DNA of 64,000 bases from Candidatus Tisiphia endosymbiont of Dascillus cervinus. GTDB lineage: Bacteria; Pseudomonadota; Alphaproteobacteria; Rickettsiales; Rickettsiaceae. The stretch spans positions 992,001-1,056,000 of the forward strand of contig NZ_OZ032146.1 in the NCBI RefSeq assembly GCF_964026405.1, in the 5' to 3' direction. The translations under genes and the position numbers were made by a program. Positions 9,384 to 18,843 of the stretch are shown piece by piece (positions within the stretch are counted from its first letter, which is position 1; every line of letters starts with the position of its first letter). The notes under the pieces are model-generated. The model made no database searches. It had not been told where the DNA came from and saw nothing but the letters and a program-made list of their open reading frames with translations.

Positions 9384-11156
9384 TTGCAAAAAAAACATAA
9401 CCTAATAAATTATGACTATAGTGCCTATAATACTTTAAGAAGGTTAATAGTTGATCATATAAAGCCATATCTTAAACAGATCGGCATGGCGGTATTTTGT
9501 ATGGTAATTGCGGCTATATGTGCTGCTTACAGCGTTAATTTAGTGCAACCAACTATTGATCAAATATTTTTAACAGGCAATCGTCAAATGTTATTATTTT
9601 TACCGTTAATGGTAGTAATAACATTTACTATTAAAGGGATAGCTGAATATTATTCAAATTATTTAATTAAATTTGTTGGTCAGAGAATTTTAACTGATCT
9701 ACAAATTAAGATGTATGAGCATTTATTGTTTGCTGATATTCTCTTTATTCAATCTCAATCATCGGGACGTTTAATATCACGTTTTACTAACGATATTGCC
9801 ATGATGCGAGGTGCTGTATCAAATTTACTAGTAGGATGTGCCAAACATTTTTTAACAGTAATAGGTCTTATCGTAGTGATGTTTAAGTTAGAACCTAGGT
9901 TATCTTGTATAGTATTTCTAGCATTTCCCCTAGCAATTTATCCAATACAGAAATTAGGGAAAAAAATTCGTAGAATATCAGGACAAGCTCAAGAGGAATT
10001 AGCTAATTATACTTCTAGGTTAGACGAAACTTTTCAGTCAATTAAAATTGTTAAGTCTTTCTTAGGAGAGAAAATTGAAAGCAATCGAGCTTTATTGCTC
10101 TCTAGTAATATTTTACATTTTTTAAAGAAAACTGCAAAATTGGATGCATTGGTCTCACCAATCATGGAAGTGTTAAGTGGTATTACAGTTGGAGGGCTTA
10201 TTTGGTACGGTGGGTTGTTAGTCATAAAAGGAGAAACTACACCAGGAGCATTTTTTGCTTTTATTACTGCCTTTCTTGCAGCCTATAGACCTTTTAAAAG
10301 CTTGGTTTCTTTAAATGTAAATTTACAAGAGGGTATTGCTGCAACAAAAAGAGTTTTTAATGTTCTAGATACTGAGCCTATTATTAAAGATAGTGTAAAT
10401 GCTCAAAATGTTCAGTTAGTTAATCCACAAATAATTTTTAATAATGTCGAGCTAAAATTTAATAATAAAGTAGCTTTAAAGCTCATTAATCTAAAAATAA
10501 TGCCAGGGAAAACTACAGCTTTTGTTGGACGTTCTGGCAGTGGAAAAACTTCGTTATCTAATTTATTAGTAAGATTTTATAACCCAACTAGCGGACAGAT
10601 TTTAATTGATAATTATGATATTAAAGATATAAGGATTGACTCTTTAAGGCAGCAAATTTCTTTAGTAACTCAAGATACTACATTATTTGACACTAGTGTT
10701 GCAGAAAATATTGCTTATGGTAATCCAAATACAACTCGTGATCAGATTATTATAGCAGCAAAATATGCTGATGCTCATCAATTTATCTCAAATCTGCCTG
10801 CAGGGTATGATACGATCATTGGTAATCAAGGTTCAACACTTTCAGGTGGACAACGTCAGCGTTTAGCGATAGCTAGAGCTTTTTTGAAATCAGCAGCAAT
10901 TTTGGTTTGGGATGAAGCAACAAGCTCTTTAGACCAAAATTCTGAGCGATTAATTCTAAATTCTTTAGTAAATATTCGTGAGAATAAAACCACCCTAATT
11001 ATAACACATCGTTTATCGAGTATTAAGGATGTTGATCATATAGTTGTTATGAAATCTGGTATGATATTTGAACAAGGAACTCATTCGCAGCTTATAGAAA
11101 ATAAAGCCGAATATTATAAATTATATCATAAGGAATTAGAGGAGGGGGATAAGTGA
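9384..11156 (+). CDS. ABC exporter, MsbA-like (fused permease-ATPase)
   Basis: 590-residue half-transporter: a six-helix membrane domain (about 25-330) followed by an ATPase domain. Walker A GRSGSGKTS begins near residue 380, the signature LSGGQRQR near 485, and Walker B ILVWDEATSSLD just after; an H-loop THRL follows. The start is TTG at 9384, chosen because AAGGAGA lies just upstream and the protein aligns from there. By family it flips lipid A-core or another lipid across the inner membrane; drug or peptide export is the alternative. It is the last gene of the MFS-MFS-ABC run. Confidence 0.88.
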   Translation: MQKKHNLINYDYSAYNTLRRLIVDHIKPYLKQIGMAVFCMVIAAICAAYSVNLVQPTIDQIFLTGNRQMLLFLPLMVVITFTIKGIAEYYSNYLIKFVGQRILTDLQIKMYEHLLFADILFIQSQSSGRLISRFTNDIAMMRGAVSNLLVGCAKHFLTVIGLIVVMFKLEPRLSCIVFLAFPLAIYPIQKLGKKIRRISGQAQEELANYTSRLDETFQSIKIVKSFLGEKIESNRALLLSSNILHFLKKTAKLDALVSPIMEVLSGITVGGLIWYGGLLVIKGETTPGAFFAFITAFLAAYRPFKSLVSLNVNLQEGIAATKRVFNVLDTEPIIKDSVNAQNVQLVNPQIIFNNVELKFNNKVALKLINLKIMPGKTTAFVGRSGSGKTSLSNLLVRFYNPTSGQILIDNYDIKDIRIDSLRQQISLVTQDTTLFDTSVAENIAYGNPNTTRDQIIIAAKYADAHQFISNLPAGYDTIIGNQGSTLSGGQRQRLAIARAFLKSAAILVWDEATSSLDQNSERLILNSLVNIRENKTTLIITHRLSSIKDVDHIVVMKSGMIFEQGTHSQLIENKAEYYKLYHKELEEGDK

Positions 11157-11290
11157 ACATAAAGGGAGTAGCTGTCTATTTATACAACAACAAAATGCAA
11201 AAACATTCATCTTTTTTAAAAATAGATAAAAAATCCTTGGTAATAATTTATATTTTAGTTTAATCTATAAATTGAATATAAAAAATATTT

Positions 11291-12016
11291 ATGGTTTTTA
11301 TGGAAGAAGATATTAATTATTGGGACAACTCAAAGTATGCACCTTGTCAATATGCTACTAGGTTACTGGACAAATTACGTAAGATGAATGAGAAAATAAA
11401 CCGGTCAATAGATATTGATGAGGTTAAAAAGGCTATTTATTACGCCAAGAAATATCATGGCAGCCAAATGAGGCAGTCAGGCGAGCCTTATTACTCTCAT
11501 CCACTAGAGGTGGCGTATATGATCTCTGATTATCTTTACCGCACTGACATTCTTGTTACCAGCATATTGCATGACACCATTGAGGATACAAAACTTACCA
11601 AAAAGATGATTGCCTATATCTTTGGGGAGCAGGTTGCTAGTCAAGTAGAAGACTTAAGCAGGAACAAGCCTCACGGGAAGATTAGCTCGGCAGAAACATT
11701 AGATATATTACTTCAACAAGAAAAATATGATGTGGCATTGATTAAATTATTTGACCGAGTTCACAACTTACAAACTCTAGGAGTTAAATCACCTGAAAAA
11801 GCTAGGAAGATTATTGAAGAAACCGTAAAAAATTTTATAATCATTGCTATGCATTTAAAAATACCAACAATAACACAAGACTTAACTGCATTATGTTATA
11901 AAAATTTATCCATACAGCAGTTTGATCAACATAATCATCAAAATTCTATGGATAATTCGCCACTTTCTCCAACTTTTCAAAATGTAATAGCCCGTATGCG
12001 AACCCCACAATTGTAG
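11291..12016 (+). CDS. HD-domain RelA/SpoT-type (p)ppGpp hydrolase, small form
   Basis: 241 residues with only the hydrolase half of an RSH protein. Metal-site residues are visible: His70 in YYSHP, His94-Asp95 and Glu98-Asp99 in HDTIEDT, and FDRVHNL near 160. No synthetase, TGS or ACT domain follows, as in the several short SpoT genes of Rickettsia. The last about 20 codons are antisense to the 3' end of the broken MFS gene at 11946. A second, disrupted copy lies at 14125-15076. It would degrade alarmone if active; the 3' tail may have been acquired from the overlapping gene. Confidence 0.85.
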   Translation: MVFMEEDINYWDNSKYAPCQYATRLLDKLRKMNEKINRSIDIDEVKKAIYYAKKYHGSQMRQSGEPYYSHPLEVAYMISDYLYRTDILVTSILHDTIEDTKLTKKMIAYIFGEQVASQVEDLSRNKPHGKISSAETLDILLQQEKYDVALIKLFDRVHNLQTLGVKSPEKARKIIEETVKNFIIIAMHLKIPTITQDLTALCYKNLSIQQFDQHNHQNSMDNSPLSPTFQNVIARMRTPQL

Positions 12017-12595
12017 GGATCATAATAACCCATAATCCCCAATAGCCAAAATGGTTAACAAGATAAGTGAAGCCAAAAGCAGTAATAACGGATACGAAAG
12101 CACGTGATATAGCGAATATAATGCTAGCACAGGTGAAACGTTTAAATACAGGAAAATGTTTATAAATAATTGGCATAGCAGGACCTAAACATTCGTTAAA
12201 TAAAATGATAAAGAGTTGAATTAAAAATAACTCAAACGGAGAATGAAGATTATTCAAAAAATATGGACAAAATATGATAAAAATAGAACATATTATGAGT
12301 ATAATTTTCATGGTTAATAGTGGATATATTTTGTAACTTAAATAAGATAATATTGATACGACCAAGAGCTGTATTAGACATAGAATAAAATTATGATGAA
12401 TAACCTCAGCAATTGTATAACCAAAGTTATTTTGTAAAATATTACTACAATATATATAAATAAAATCAAAACCTACAGGTAAAGCACATTGTAAGAAAAA
12501 AAGAGCTAATATTGTTTTTTTATTAACTTTTTCTGTCCAAATAGGATTGTTTACTAAAGTACTGGTATCTGTATTATTTATGTTACCATATTTTA
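11946..12595 (-). pseudogene. MFS transporter, C-terminal half only
   Basis: The frame can be followed upstream from the 139-codon segment ending at 11946 to a stop just beyond 12595. It aligns along its length with residues about 240-435 of the intact transporter at 12897-14210, for example EVIHHNFIL against QVIHQNFIV and HFPVFKRFT against HFPVFKRYT. The first half of the protein is absent. It overlaps the end of the RSH gene by 71 bp, tail to tail, just as the intact copy overlaps the second RSH gene. Confidence 0.8.
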
Positions 12596-12896
12596 ATTAG
12601 AATCAATTCTAAAATAATAGTCAACTTAATTTTTAATAAAAAAATTAATTATTTTTTCATATATAAACAATGTCCAATATTCTACTCGCAACTATATTAG
12701 TTCTGATATTTAACATCCTTTGATCTAAGCCTACATTTTTACCAATATCTCTTTTTCCCTTTCTAATTTGTTTATAGAACCGTGATATTGTTACAACCAA
12801 GATTTATTATTTCAATTTTCTATATTATTTTTTCTTGCTATCGTTCAACCAAATCATAATATCTATTAGTATTAATAAATATATTAAGGTGAATAA
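12596..12896. other. Intergenic spacer, no gene seen
   Basis: A 301-bp A+T-rich spacer between the divergent MFS remnant and intact MFS gene. I see no coding frame or strong palindrome. It is the symmetry centre of the inverted MFS/RSH duplication. A short purine stretch (aaggtg) just before 12897 serves as ribosome-binding site. Confidence 0.5.
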
Positions 12897-14210
12897 ATGA
12901 TAGGATATCAGCAAGAACAAAGAAGCCTCACTAAAGAACAAAAAGAAGCAGTTGGATTACTTTCAATCGGTACATTTTTGGAGTATTTTGATCTGATGCT
13001 TTATGTGCATTTAGCCGTATTACTAAATGAGTTGTTTTTTCCTAAATATGAAGCTTTTGCTGCATCTATACTGACAGCTTTTGCCTTTTGTTCTACTTTT
13101 ATTTTCCGTCCAATTGGAGCATTAATTTTTGGTTATATCGGGGATAGAGTAGGACGTAAAGCAACAGTTATTATTACCACTATTATGATGGCAATTTCAT
13201 GTGTAATAATGGCCAATGTTCCAACTTATGCCCAAATTGGCATTACCGCTTCTGTAATAATTACGGTTTGTCGTGTACTACAAGGTATGTCATCAGTAGG
13301 CGAAATAGTAGGAGCAGAACTTTATTTAACAGAAACTATAAAACCACCAATACAATATCCAGTAGTAGCCTTTATTGCCGTTGCTTCTGTTATAGGTACA
13401 GTAGCTGCTTTAGGTATTGCTTCGCTTGTTACATCTTACGGTTTTAATTGGCGTATTGCTTTTTGGATCGGAGCAGTAATTGCTTTGATTGGCGGTATTG
13501 CTAGAACAACTCTCAGAGAAACACCTGAGTTTGTCAATGCAAAACTTCGATTAAAAAAGAAATATGAGAAAGCTAATATTGATATAAAAGAATTAGACAA
13601 TGACCCAATTGTTAACGAAAAAGTTAATAAACAATCAGTATTGTATTTGTTTATAATTAACTGTGCGTGTCCTGTATCTTTTTATTTTGCTTATATACAT
13701 TGTGGCAATCTCCTAAAAAGTTCTTTTGGCTATAGTGCGGAACAAGTAATACACCAAAATTTTATTGTTTCAATGATACAGTTCGCTGGTATGTCATTTA
13801 TAAGCTATTTAAGTTATAGGATATATCCACTGAAAATCCTAAAGGTAAAATTTGTAATATTCTCTATTTTTATTTTATGTTCTCCTTATATTTTGAACAA
13901 TATAACCAATCCATTTTTTCTATTTTTACTTCAAGCTGTTCTTGTACTATTCGATTTTGGTCGTGTACCAGATGTTTCGATATTTCTCAGACATTTTCCA
14001 GTGTTTAAGCGTTATACTTACAATAGTATGATATATGCTGTAGCACGTGCTTTTATGTATGTTATTACCTCTTTTGGTATTATTTTTTTAACAAAATATT
14101 TTGGTCATTGGGGATTATTAATTATTATGATTCCAATAGGTCTAGGATTTGCTTTTGCTTTGTGTCATTTTCAAAAGTTAGAGAAGGAAGCCGGTATTTA
14201 TGTCGGCTAA
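12897..14210 (+). CDS. MFS transporter, ProP-like (intact paralogue)
   Basis: 437-residue carrier with about 12 hydrophobic segments and clear MFS signature FRPIGALIFGYIGDRVGRKA near residues 65-85. The family motif RVLQGMSSVGE is near 125, and a charged loop between segments 6 and 7 (about 210-245) follows. It fits the metabolite:H+ symporter/ProP group. It starts at ATG 12897 after aaggtgaata. The last 86 bp are antisense to the end of the second RSH gene. It is closely related to the half gene at 11946-12595. Confidence 0.87.
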   Translation: MIGYQQEQRSLTKEQKEAVGLLSIGTFLEYFDLMLYVHLAVLLNELFFPKYEAFAASILTAFAFCSTFIFRPIGALIFGYIGDRVGRKATVIITTIMMAISCVIMANVPTYAQIGITASVIITVCRVLQGMSSVGEIVGAELYLTETIKPPIQYPVVAFIAVASVIGTVAALGIASLVTSYGFNWRIAFWIGAVIALIGGIARTTLRETPEFVNAKLRLKKKYEKANIDIKELDNDPIVNEKVNKQSVLYLFIINCACPVSFYFAYIHCGNLLKSSFGYSAEQVIHQNFIVSMIQFAGMSFISYLSYRIYPLKILKVKFVIFSIFILCSPYILNNITNPFFLFLLQAVLVLFDFGRVPDVSIFLRHFPVFKRYTYNSMIYAVARAFMYVITSFGIIFLTKYFGHWGLLIIMIPIGLGFAFALCHFQKLEKEAGIYVG

Positions 14211-15076
14211 TTGTTGTAGAATCTAAGGGGCATGCAGTAATTGATAAATGTTTGTAACATAAAGCAGTTAGTATATTTTCTAGTTGTGTTGTTCTATAAT
14301 ACATGCTGACAGTTATAAAACTTTTAAAAGTTTCCTCTATAATCTTCTTAATCTTTTCTGGAGATTTTACACCAACAGTTTCTAAATTATGAATCCGATC
14401 AAAAAGTTTAATCAATGCTACATCATATTTTTTTTGTTGAATTAATAAATCTAGTGTTTCTGCCGAGCTAATCTTGCCATGAGGCTTGACCCTAGTCAAG
14501 TCTTGCACTTGACTAGCTACTTGACTGCCAAAGATGTAAGTAATCATGGGTTCAGTCAGTTTTGTATCTTCAATTGTGTCGTGTAGTAACGCAGTCACAA
14601 TCATGTCGGTTCTAAACAATCGTGGAATTTCTAGGGCTGTGTACTGGGCAAGCATATACGCCACTTCAATCGGATGGGAATAATACGGCTCGCCGGATTG
14701 TCTCATTTGACTGCCATGATATTTTTTAGCATAGTAGATGCTTTTTTGACTTCATACATGTTTATTGGTTGCTTTACTTTTTCATTTAGCAAAATTAACT
14801 CCTTAAGCAACCTCTCAGCATATGCACAATACTGGTATTTTGAATTATCCCAATAGTTATTAACCCGAGTTGCCAATTAATTTATAAGAGCAGAGCTAGG
14901 TTTTATGAACATTTGAAGTTAATTTGTAACATTAAAACACTTAATAAAAACTATATTTTTTAGAAATATGTTTGTATTAAAAATGTTTTAGTATCGAGCC
15001 TCACATGAAACCAGCGTTAAATATAGCTTTTGCCAGTATAATTAATTGGCAACTCGGGTTTATTAACATCTTCCAT
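14125..15076 (-). pseudogene. HD-domain RelA/SpoT-type hydrolase, disrupted copy
   Basis: Paralogue of the gene at 11291-12016, aligning from NYWDNSKY to the C-terminus. It is broken twice. A one-base loss near 14737 shifts VKKA-YYAKKYHGSQMRQSG out of frame, and a 199-bp MITE (14862-15060) sits after the first five codons (start ATG at 15076). The downstream open frame (from 14706) still holds HDTIEDTK and FDRIHNL, but lacks the N-terminal segment, so activity is doubtful. Its 3' end overlaps the intact MFS gene by 86 bp. Confidence 0.85.
14862..15060. mobile_element. 199-bp MITE with IS982-like ends, copy 1
   Basis: Ends are perfect inverted aacccgagttgccaattaat / attaattggcaactcgggtt. They differ by one base from the ends of the IS982-type element at 58303-59290 (aaccccagttgccaattaa). 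There is no coding capacity. Flanks give a TATT target duplication, and removing the element restores the RSH reading frame locally. The sequence is identical by eye to the copy at 43119-43317. Confidence 0.9.
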
Positions 15077-15270
15077 AAGAAACCATGATATTTTAATTAT
15101 AAAGTTATTATAAACTAAAATTTTTACTATTTAAAGCATTTATTGCTTTTTATTTTTAAAAAGATGCATATTTTCTAACCTATGTTGTATAAATTTTTTT
15201 ATAAATATGCTTAGTGGGTAGGAAAAATATGATATAATTCAACTATAATGATTATATAAAAGAGGATAAG

Positions 15271-15594
15271 ATGAGTAAAGATACTTCAGAGAGTAATAAC
15301 TGTAGTGTTCTAACAGTAACTAGCACTGCACCACAACATGATATAGTTAAGATGGGAAATATTGAGTTAGTACGCAGAATGTTAAAGTCGCCTAACTTTA
15401 ATATTAATGCCAAAGATATAAATGGCAGAACTCCATTAGACCTCCTTCGAAACTCTACTTCTGTTGGTGATTTGTACATCGATGCGGTACTCGAATCCGT
15501 AACGGAATTAGAGTACGCTGCGGTTCGAGGTGAAGCGTCTCCTTCAAATCTCTCAGCACAAGCGAGTTTCGAAAGAGGTCTATTATATAGCTAA
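15271..15594 (+). CDS. Short ankyrin-repeat-like protein, C-terminal part made of an RPE
   Basis: 107 codons. Residues about 28-55 (GNIELVRRML...NINAKDINGRTPLDLL) read as one ankyrin repeat. The frame then passes without stop through a 146-bp palindromic element (15437-15582, about residues 56-104) and ends. A good ribosome-binding site (agaggataag) precedes ATG 15271. The ankyrin protein was probably longer before the repeat came in, so this may be a decayed effector-like gene or a tolerated fusion. Confidence 0.5.
   Translation: MSKDTSESNNCSVLTVTSTAPQHDIVKMGNIELVRRMLKSPNFNINAKDINGRTPLDLLRNSTSVGDLYIDAVLESVTELEYAAVRGEASPSNLSAQASFERGLLYS
15437..15582. repeat. RPE, type B (146 bp), inside ankyrin ORF
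   Basis: Begins tagacctccttcgaaactct and ends with the inverted tttcgaaagaggtcta. Same length and layout as copies at 46176-46320, 53494-53639 and 58044-58189, and the split copy at 61191-61546. It is open in the ankyrin frame. Confidence 0.85.
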
Positions 15595-15763
15595 CTTGGA
15601 AATGTTTTAACCATAGCTACTTCGTTATTGCTAGGAGGCGTGGTAAGCACGACTTGAAAAGTTAAAAAATGGGACAATCATCATCCCCAAAGAGGATTAA
15701 ACTATAAATTGCTATTTTAGAAAATGCTCATTCACCCCTTGTTTTACGCTCTAATTCTTTACA

Positions 15764-16693
15764 TCATTTGAGTATAGATAATTTAAGCGGATGATGATCT
15801 AAAGCCTGTTTTAGATGCTTTGTTTGTATATGTGTGTAAATTTGGGTAGTACTAATATCAGCATGTCCAAGTAGTTCTTGAATTACCCTAAGATCTGCAC
15901 CGCCTTCTAACAAATGGCTTGCAAAACTGTGACGTAAAGTATGTGGGGAGATATTACTTGGGTCTAGCCCAGCCTTAATAGATGCTTGTTTTAACAGAAT
16001 TGCGAAATTCTGCCTAGTCATATGACCATTAGTTGAAGAAGAGCAAAATAAATAAATTTGACTTTTAGGGTGTTTTTTGCTTATAAATTTACTACGAATA
16101 GTTAAATAATCAGACAAACTTATGGTAGCCTGTTCGTTGATTATCACCATTCTTTCTTTATTACCTTTACCGATTATTGAAAATATTTTTCTAATATTTT
16201 GGGACATTTGATTTACTAAAATATCAGTTAACCTTATACTGACAAGCTCAGAAACACGTAACCCACTTGCATATAATAAATGAATCATTGCTTTTAGGCG
16301 TATGGAATCAGGGTTTTTGTCTTGATTGCAATAGAAAAGTAAATCTTTGATTTTATCAATTGATAATGTAGAAGGAAGTTTAGCTTGATATCTTGGTAAA
16401 TCTACCATCAAAGCAGGATTATAATTGATATGCTTTTCGCTAATTAAAAATTCATAATAGTTTTTTATAGTGGATATCTTCCGGTTGATTGATCTTGCCT
16501 GCAAGCCATTTCCCGCCAAATATTCTATCCAGTCTCTAATATTTTCAGCTTTAATATTCAGCTCTAACAATTTATTCTGTGATAAAAATTTCTGGAAATC
16601 TAACAGATCACCTTTGTAGCCAAGTACGGAATTATTAGATACACCACGCTCCGCTATCATCATTTCTAGGAATTGTTCGATAAACTCTACCAT
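15764..16693 (-). CDS. xerD: Tyrosine recombinase XerD
   Basis: Chromosome dimer resolution recombinase acting at dif with XerC. 309 residues, with an N-terminal SAM-like DNA-binding domain (about 1-90) and a catalytic domain. All catalytic residues are present: Arg146 (SGLRVSEL), Lys176 (GKGNKER), His251 and Arg254 (HTLRHSF), His277 (GHADIS) and nucleophile Tyr286. XerC is the alternative name, since the two are hard to separate by eye. The last codons lie against a remnant of a palindromic element (catttgagtata). tRNA-Cys lies immediately upstream on the same strand. Confidence 0.88.
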   Translation of the reverse strand: MVEFIEQFLEMMIAERGVSNNSVLGYKGDLLDFQKFLSQNKLLELNIKAENIRDWIEYLAGNGLQARSINRKISTIKNYYEFLISEKHINYNPALMVDLPRYQAKLPSTLSIDKIKDLLFYCNQDKNPDSIRLKAMIHLLYASGLRVSELVSIRLTDILVNQMSQNIRKIFSIIGKGNKERMVIINEQATISLSDYLTIRSKFISKKHPKSQIYLFCSSSTNGHMTRQNFAILLKQASIKAGLDPSNISPHTLRHSFASHLLEGGADLRVIQELLGHADISTTQIYTHIQTKHLKQALDHHPLKLSILK

Positions 16694-16714
16694 ATTACGT
16701 ACAGTTTGTTTTAA

Positions 16715-16789
16715 TGGAGGCCAGGGCCGGAATCGAACCGGCGCATTGAGGATTTGCAGTCCACGGCATTACCACTTTGCTACCTAGCC
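16715..16789 (-). tRNA. tRNA-Cys (anticodon GCA)
   Basis: Full cloverleaf on the minus strand. The acceptor strand GGCTAGG pairs with CCTGGCC, the anticodon loop is CTGCAAA, the T arm is CCGG-TTCGATT-CCGG, and the CCA is encoded at 16717-16715. Confidence 0.95.
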
Positions 16790-16936
16790 TAAAGAGCTGA
16801 GATATTAACCAATATTAGAGCAAAAGGCAACTTGTTTTTCTTTTGTTTTAGGTAGGGTAATATTTTTTTATAACTTATACTTTGTTATCCTTCTAAAATA
16901 TGCTATACTACCACAGAGTAAAATTAGTTTGTATTG

Positions 16937-17056
16937 TATACTAATTCTGTTTCGAAGAATTGTTATTTGAAAATATCAAGGACTCCCGTACCGTATGTAC
17001 GTCTAGTGTGTTCTCTCCTCATTTTCAAATCTAATTTGGAGTCACATTCAAGTATA
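16937..17056. repeat. Palindromic element, type A, diverged copy
   Basis: Starts tatactaattctgtttcgaa and ends ggagtcacattcaagtata. The centre shares ttgaaaatatcaaggactcc and cattttcaaatctaatt with the 129-bp copies at 2915 and 17755. Confidence 0.65.
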
Positions 17057-17188
17057 TTTAGGGAGTGTTATCTTTAGTATTGTGATTTGCAAAATATCTA
17101 TAGTTATGATTTAATTATTTGCAACTCACTGACACAAATTCAAATCAATTGACCATGGTCTAAGTTTTTATAATGGAAAGGAGTAAGC

Positions 17189-17692
17189 ATGTCAACATCG
17201 TCTGAATTTAAAGTAGGAGAAAGAATTGTATATCCATCTCATGGAGTTGGAGAGATAGTAAATGTAGAACACCAAATCATAGCTGGTACTGATATTAAGG
17301 TTTATGTAATATCATTCCCTCAAGACAAAATGACTTTGAAAGTACCGGTAAACAGAGCTGCTATTTCGGGTCTTAGAAAACTTGTTAGTAAAACTGATTT
17401 AGCTGTAATATATTCAACGCTTCAGGGTAAAGCTAAGCAAGGTAATAGGATGTGGAGTAGAAGAGCACAAGAATATGAGGGTAAAATAAATTCTGGTAAT
17501 GTAGTATCTGTAGCAGAAGTGGTACGAGATCTCTATAAGAATGTTGATAGTGACCGATCTTATAGTGAAAGGACTATTTATGAATCAGCCTTAAATAGGC
17601 TAGCTGGGGAGCTTGCAATTCTTGAGAATATAAATCCTGACGAAGCAATTAATAAATTAATTGAAGTATTGAGAGATAAGCTCGCTGCGTAA
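17189..17692 (+). CDS. carD: CarD-family transcriptional regulator
   Basis: RNA polymerase-binding protein that stabilises promoter open complexes. 167 residues. The N-terminal RNAP-interaction Tudor-like domain (about 7-70) shows the family pattern FKVGERIVYPSHGVGEI, and a helical DNA-binding C-terminal domain follows (about 75-165; MWSRRAQEYEGKI). A strong ribosome-binding site, ggaaaggag, precedes ATG 17189. It stands alone, with palindromic elements on both sides. Length and motifs match rickettsial CarD/CdnL-type proteins. Confidence 0.93.
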   Translation: MSTSSEFKVGERIVYPSHGVGEIVNVEHQIIAGTDIKVYVISFPQDKMTLKVPVNRAAISGLRKLVSKTDLAVIYSTLQGKAKQGNRMWSRRAQEYEGKINSGNVVSVAEVVRDLYKNVDSDRSYSERTIYESALNRLAGELAILENINPDEAINKLIEVLRDKLAA

Positions 17693-17754
17693 ATTGAAAA
17701 TTCATTTTCCTGAGGTGATATACTGCTATGATTTCAAGAGTTGATAGACGATAG

Positions 17755-17883
17755 TATACTCAAATGATTTGAAGAATTGGATTTGAAAATGAATGGTGAG
17801 CAAGCGGAACGTACATATAGTATAGTCACGCATGCGAATCCATGATATTTCCAAAAAACAATTTTTCAAAGCAGAAGAGTATA
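17755..17883. repeat. 129-bp palindromic element, type A (inverted copy)
   Basis: Reverse-complement relative of 2915-3043 with the same 129-bp length and ends tatactcaaatgatttgaag / gcagaagagtata. It lies downstream of carD. Confidence 0.75.
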
Positions 17884-17995
17884 TAACTTCAGGAAGAGCT
17901 AGGCAGTAGCAAAGTCGAGCAGCGTAACGTACATGAGTAATGGGGCAGCTTCAATCTTTAGGTCACGGGAATCTTAATTCTTGAAGTTCTACCTA
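17884..17995. repeat. Second palindromic element abutting type A copy
   Basis: Has arms taacttcaggaagagcta and aattcttgaagttctacc around an unrelated centre. It resembles the element at 2822-2893, so the same two elements lie side by side at two loci, in opposite order. Confidence 0.5.
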
Positions 17996-18010
17996 AGTAG
18001 AATAAATTTA

Positions 18011-18222
18011 TTTAAACATTATCTCCAGTAATTCGTACTATATTTGCCCCGCAACTGGTTAGTTTTTTCTCCAATGTTTGGTATCCACGGTCTAAGTGGT
18101 AGATTCGGTGTATTCTTGTTGTATCGTTGGCGGCAAGTTCAGCTAATACTAGGGATACTGATGCTCTGAGGTCGCTTGCCATTACTTCTGCTCCTGTCAA
18201 AAAAGGTACTCCGTGTATTATA
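18011..18222. repeat. 212-bp direct repeat of the murA 3' end (outer copy)
   Basis: Direct repeat of 19316-19527 with about 6 mismatches in 212 bp. It brackets the two unknown genes at 18239-19293. Four of the mismatches cluster at the end nearest the insert. Confidence 0.9.
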
Positions 18223-18269
18223 CAGTTTAAATAAATACTTACCAAGAGTCTAATTGTCCAATAGACCAT
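18012..18269 (-). pseudogene. Detached C-terminal piece of MurA
   Basis: Residues from [14 protein letters not shown] to the end ITGDNV are almost identical to the last about 68 residues of the intact murA gene. Only one residue differs within [10 protein letters not shown] (Gly to Glu). The first about 20 codons are unrelated sequence overlapping the neighbouring gene. It cannot be an enzyme on its own. I read it as the original 3' end of murA, or a duplicate, separated by the two-gene insert. Confidence 0.85.
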
Positions 18270-18820
18270 AATTCTCCTTGGTATTTTGTATCTTCATCGT
18301 TAATAGTTTCAATATAACCTTGCTCCTGTAGTACTACAGTATCTGATATTTTAATATTAAACTCTTTTATAAGGCTTCTATTCGTATCTGTAATTAAAAC
18401 TAGCTTGTGTTTTTTTGAGTTACGAATAAAAAAATTTTCATAATATTCCTTATCAACAAATACTGTTACTTCGCTGCCGAACATTCTAGGTACATCAATT
18501 AGACACATAATTTTTGATGGAGTTGTTATATTATTGTACACTTTAGTTATTAGCATATGACAAACAGCATCAACTAAATATTGTATACATTCTCTTCTAA
18601 TTTCAAAAGTTGTATCTTTATTTAAGATACTATCTAAAATCGGTATCTTGAAGTTCCAGTATATACCTTTATATACATCATTAGGATAAAAATCCTTAAA
18701 ACTCTCAGACCATTTCTTTAATACATTTAATCTTCGTCTAAGCATTCTTGATGTTACCACAACATCATTTATGTTTATACACCTATATTTATAAAAATCG
18801 TAAGGAAGGGGCTTAGTCAT
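18239..18820 (-). CDS. Unrecognised protein in murA insert (possible DUF3916-like)
   Basis: 193 residues without signal or membrane segment. Visible features: a basic start [13 protein letters not shown] (about 25-37), a segment [20 protein letters not shown] (about 71-90), and [24 protein letters not shown] (about 103-126). The pattern of W-rich start, IRRECIQ and CLID...VFVDKEY reminds me of DUF3916, but I could not verify this and set it as a guess. It is 23 bp downstream of the 149-residue gene on the same strand, so they form a pair inside the duplicated murA end. Confidence 0.5.
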   Translation of the reverse strand: MTKPLPYDFYKYRCININDVVVTSRMLRRRLNVLKKWSESFKDFYPNDVYKGIYWNFKIPILDSILNKDTTFEIRRECIQYLVDAVCHMLITKVYNNITTPSKIMCLIDVPRMFGSEVTVFVDKEYYENFFIRNSKKHKLVLITDTNRSLIKEFNIKISDTVVLQEQGYIETINDEDTKYQGELWSIGQLDSW

Positions 18821-18843
18821 TTTTTTATTCCGTATTATAAAAC

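Noticed and set aside
13199-13447. 82-codon Cys/Arg/Tyr-rich frame
   Set aside because: It is another frame of the intact MFS transporter; its odd composition is a shadow of hydrophobic codons.
18012-18269. Separate short MurA-like protein
   Set aside because: It has only the last 68 residues of MurA and cannot fold as the enzyme; explained by duplication around the two-gene insert.
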